7,977 nt of DNA, taken from contig JBLGAR010000180.1 in the NCBI GenBank assembly GCA_047612385.1, forward strand, positions 1-7,977, read 5' to 3'. The translations under genes were made by a program, and so were the position numbers. Source of the DNA: JBALVT01 sp047612385 (lineage in GTDB: Bacteria; Pseudomonadota; Gammaproteobacteria; Pseudomonadales; Halieaceae). Below are positions 6,134-7,977 of this stretch, piece after piece (positions within the stretch are counted from its first letter, which is position 1; the number at the start of each line of letters is the position of its first letter). Below the pieces are notes generated by a model. The model was not told where the DNA came from. It ran no database searches and worked only from the letters and a program-made list of their open reading frames with translations.

Positions 6134-6738
6134 GTGCATATTACCACTATGACCACATTCTTAACCTCCATGCAGGAGTGGTTGCCAAAGGCGGTGCAGT
6201 TTTCGCCTTTCCAGCTAACAGTGGTGCGGGAAAAAGCACGCTGGTGGCAGGCCTTATCAAGCGAGGGTATCAGTACTTCTCTGACGAAATCGTGCCGCTG
6301 GCTCGTGACACCTGCCTGGCAACGCCGATTCCACTCGGCATCTGCATAAAAGATACGGCATTCCCAACCTTACAAGTCCTGTATCCTGAAATTTTGCATC
6401 AGCCATTGCACAATCGCGAAGACGGGCGGCGCGCAATTTATCTGCCGCCCCCGAAAGATTCAATCGCTTCGTACAAAAACCCATTGGCGATAAGCCATAT
6501 TGTCTTCCCGCAGTACGAGCCTGGCGCCGCCACCTCACTGACTCCTGTTACGCGAGTTGAGGCCTTTGCTCGGGTGCTAGAGCAGTGTGTGTCTATCCCG
6601 AAGCCACTGACTCTCGCAGACGCCAGTGCGCTGGTAAATTGGATTGAGCAAGTGCAGTGTTATGACATGATCTCCGGCTCACTGGACGCCGCAATGGATC
6701 AAATAGACGGGCTGTTAGGCGCTGCCAATTCCGGCTAG
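6112..6738 (+). pseudogene. HprK-related P-loop kinase, truncated by IS sequence at the 5' end
   Basis: The frame (208 codons from TTG 6112) encodes an HPr-kinase-like ATPase. LNLHAGVVA leads into the Walker A loop PANSGAGKST (residues 34-43), followed by RGYQYFSDEIVPL (57-59, the acidic Walker-B-like SDE), and a C-terminal helical region. Such HprK-related proteins occur in bacterial gene sets with PqqD-like peptide chaperones or exopolysaccharide genes; their substrate is mostly unknown. The first about 7 codons are antisense IS6-type sequence (see 6076-6133), so the native N-terminal region is missing; no Shine-Dalgarno precedes the TTG. The last three or four codons and the stop also appear to come from the IS copy that starts near 6726. 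The P-loop core has no internal stop, so the damage may be recent. Product function is doubtful. Confidence 0.65.
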
Positions 6739-6750
6739 GCGCCCCCATCA

Positions 6751-7267
6751 GCTTTCATTTCCTACGCAGTCTGGCTCTATTATCGATTCAACCTGAGCCA
6801 CCGTGATATCGAAGGCCTCCTAGCTGAACGTGGCATCACAGTCAGCCGCGAAGCTATCCTTCTTTGGGTATGGCGAAGTGGTTGATGTATTTCTGCAGGC
6901 CAGGCGAGATGGTGCTGCGGCTAAACGCTTCTTCAGACGTCTGTTGCGCTCCAGTGGCACTGAGCCAAGGAAGATCGTGACGGACAAGCTACGAAGTTAT
7001 CCCGTGGCTCAGCGTGAGGTCATGCCCAACACGATTCACAGCACTGAACAATATGAGAATAATCGGGCAGAGCAGTCGCATGAGGCAACCAGGGTGAGAG
7101 AGCGAGGGATGCGTAAGTTCAAATCAGTTAGGCAGGCGAAGCGGTTCTTGGGTACCCATGCAGCGGTAAGTAATCTGTTCAACCTAGGTAGGCACAAGGT
7201 CGGAGCTCAGCATTACCGTGATCTCAGGATAAGTGCGTTTACTGAATGGAGTAGCGCAGTTGCTTAA
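6751..7267 (+). pseudogene. IS6-family transposase with frame-shifting internal deletion
   Basis: The first frame reads ISYAVWLYYRFNLSHRDIE, GLLAERGITVSREAILLW and stops soon after (about 6872-6890). From about 6870 another frame continues YGEVVDVFLQARRDGAAAKRFF, TEPRKIVTDKLRSYPVA, NRAEQSHEATRVRERGMRKF and ends at TAA 7265-7267. This is the DDE domain of an IS6/IS240 transposase: the second catalytic Asp (VTDKL) and the Glu (RAEQSH) are present. By comparison with copy 1 about 140 bases are deleted, including the first Asp (YIDE), so the enzyme must be inactive. The helix-turn-helix N-terminus is also cut. Confidence 0.85.
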
Positions 7268-7297
7268 GATCAGAGCCAGGACTATTCTGATCTCAAA

Positions 7298-7317
7298 CAC
7301 TTAACTTGCCAATACCC
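7298..7317. repeat. Right terminal inverted repeat of the IS6-type element
   Basis: CACTTAACTTGCCAATACCC is, reversed and complemented, a 17/20 match to the left ends at 4718-4737 and a weaker match to 7898-7917. It marks the IS boundary precisely, 1 bp before the dihydrofolate reductase ATG at 7319. Confidence 0.85.
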
Positions 7318-7318
7318 T

Positions 7319-7825
7319 ATGATTGTATACGCCATTGCGGCCATAGCCGAAAACCGAGCCATTGGGAAAAACAATGATTTGATCTGGGATCTACCCGACG
7401 ACATGAGGTTCTACAAAGAGACCACACTGAACCAAGTGGTGATGATGGGGCGCAGAAATTACGAGAGTACCCCATACCAATACAGGCCATTACCGGATCG
7501 GACTAGCATCGTGTTAACCAAAGAGCAGGGCTATGATTCAAACGGCGGCTTGGTGTTCCATGCAATTGAAGATGCCTTGAAATTCTGTGAACGTGAAGGG
7601 CACGAGTCCGTATTTATTATCGGAGGTGGCCAAATTTATAAGTTGGCTTTGGACAAAGATTTGATAGACGTGATGTACATTACCAGGGTTCATGGATCTT
7701 TCGAGGCGGATTCATTCTATCCAGAATTTGACGAATCAAATTGGAGCAGGGAAGTCATTGAAGATCACCCACAAGATGACAAGCACGACTATTCGTTCAG
7801 CATAGAAAAGTGGACGAAAAAGTAG
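7319..7825 (+). CDS. folA: Dihydrofolate reductase
   Basis: A 168-residue enzyme that reduces dihydrofolate to tetrahydrofolate with NADPH, full length for bacterial DHFR. MIVYAIAAIAENRAIGKNND is the first strand and Met20-like loop, LIWDLPDDM carries the substrate-binding acid (D28, equivalent to E. coli D27), MGRRNYES and RPLPDRTSIVLT contact NADPH, and FIIGGGQIY is the conserved glycine motif. Y32 stands where E. coli has F31, and I22 where it has P21. The FYPEFDES and DDKHDYSFSIEKW C-terminus resembles Bacteroidetes-type DHFRs more than the enterobacterial enzyme, as I recall these families; this hints at transfer. The ATG lies 1 bp after the IS right end, so there is no native leader and no Shine-Dalgarno; transcription and translation signals must come from IS sequence. 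Trimethoprim resistance cannot be inferred from sequence alone. Confidence 0.93.
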   Translation: MIVYAIAAIAENRAIGKNNDLIWDLPDDMRFYKETTLNQVVMMGRRNYESTPYQYRPLPDRTSIVLTKEQGYDSNGGLVFHAIEDALKFCEREGHESVFIIGGGQIYKLALDKDLIDVMYITRVHGSFEADSFYPEFDESNWSREVIEDHPQDDKHDYSFSIEKWTKK

Positions 7826-7897
7826 GTCGTTTTTTGCTTGGCCTGACACTTACCGCTCTTATTTTCTATCTTGTCGGCATCGTCCATTCCGCTAGAA
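7810..7897 (+). pseudogene. N-terminal stub of a membrane protein, probably cardiolipin synthase-like
   Basis: Overlapping the DHFR end by 16 bp, a frame from GTG 7810 (or TTG 7834) encodes RFLLGLTLTALIFYLVGIVHSAR, a single hydrophobic helix. The LVGI-H-A-R ending recalls the N-terminal membrane segment of phospholipase D-type cardiolipin synthases, which continue with a RTSQGAIAW-like sequence. Here the frame enters the IS left end at 7898 and stops at 7921-7923. Translational coupling to DHFR would fit an original operon. Family call is tentative; truncation by the IS is clear if the frame is real. Confidence 0.4.
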
Positions 7898-7977
7898 GGG
7901 TACTGCCAACTTCACTGGCCTGAAATTGCTACTATCAGGCAATGAATACATACAAGCGGCACCGATTCCAGCTAGGC
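7898..7977 (+). mobile_element. IS6-type left end running out of the window (copy 6)
   Basis: GGGTACTGCCAACTTCACTGG at 7898 is a variant of the IS left inverted repeat, followed by GGCCTGAAATTG shared with copy 3, and by ATG 7942 with MNTYKRHRF. After this the sequence departs from copies 1 and 3 (it reads QLG, not SPDII) and its last 13 bases match 6728-6740 at 12 of 13 positions, the same variant seen at the start of copy 5. The window ends here, so whether the element is complete is unknown. Confidence 0.8.

Larger units (their letters stand above)
6726..7317 (+). mobile_element. IS6-family element, 5'-truncated, with internal deletion and intact right end (copy 5)
   Basis: Transposase-like sequence runs from about 6726 to the right inverted repeat at 7298-7317. 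The first 25 bases (ATTCCGGCTAGGC, CATCAGC) resemble the IS region after codon 8 but carry about 9 extra bases before CTACGC. The 3' non-coding part contains a 7-bp hairpin (GATCAGA 7268-7274 with TCTGATC 7286-7292). The left inverted repeat and the first codons are missing; the closest left end in the same orientation is at 4718. No 8-bp target duplication is visible (the flanks of 4718 and 7317 differ). Confidence 0.8.

Noticed and set aside
4710..7326. 8-bp target-site duplication around the 4718-7317 element
   Set aside because: The flanking bases (GCAAGGAAA versus TATGATTG) do not match.

Overview
The window looks like an accessory, insertion-sequence-scarred segment of a marine gammaproteobacterium. 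The pointers are a green-type proteorhodopsin gene with its own terminator, a GFA-family protein, relics of IS6-family and IS91-family transposases, and fragments of ordinary housekeeping genes (short-chain dehydrogenase, racemase, probable cardiolipin synthase). No rRNA, tRNA, CRISPR array or phage module was seen. The host assignment is inference.

Layout. 1-641: a decayed Asp/Glu/hydantoin-racemase-like gene and a small unrecognised ORF. 638-1123 (minus): an intact GFA/CENP-V-type zinc protein. 1308-2059: a broken IS6-type transposase, a 24-bp repeat, and an IS91-type transposase fragment on the minus strand. 2160-4454: two intact genes 45 bp apart, a membrane-anchored all-beta-looking protein and a secreted, cysteine-rich, lipase-like hydrolase with a somatomedin-B-like domain. 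4514-4826: two IS ends around the last ~33 codons of a short-chain dehydrogenase. 4827-5268: a non-coding stretch with a tandem repeat and a possible promoter. 5269-6010: proteorhodopsin and a strong intrinsic terminator. 6037-6738: the second copy of the 24-bp repeat (inverted), an antisense IS fragment and an HPr-kinase-like ATPase that has lost its N-terminus. 6726-7317: the 3' part of an IS6-type element with an internal deletion and a good right inverted repeat. 7319-7825: a dihydrofolate reductase whose ATG lies 1 bp beyond that IS end. 7810-7897: the start of a membrane protein, probably cardiolipin synthase, cut by another IS left end that runs out of the window.

How it fits together. 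At least six IS6-type pieces in both orientations break the window into islands, and most other broken genes end at or near an IS boundary. The proteorhodopsin unit plus the kinase remnant lies between a left IS end (4718) and a right IS end (7317) in direct orientation, the layout of a pseudo-compound transposon. Genes that appear functional are the GFA protein, the two-gene secreted hydrolase module, proteorhodopsin and dihydrofolate reductase. The most novel-looking candidate is the secreted hydrolase module; the most striking arrangement is the IS-bracketed proteorhodopsin.
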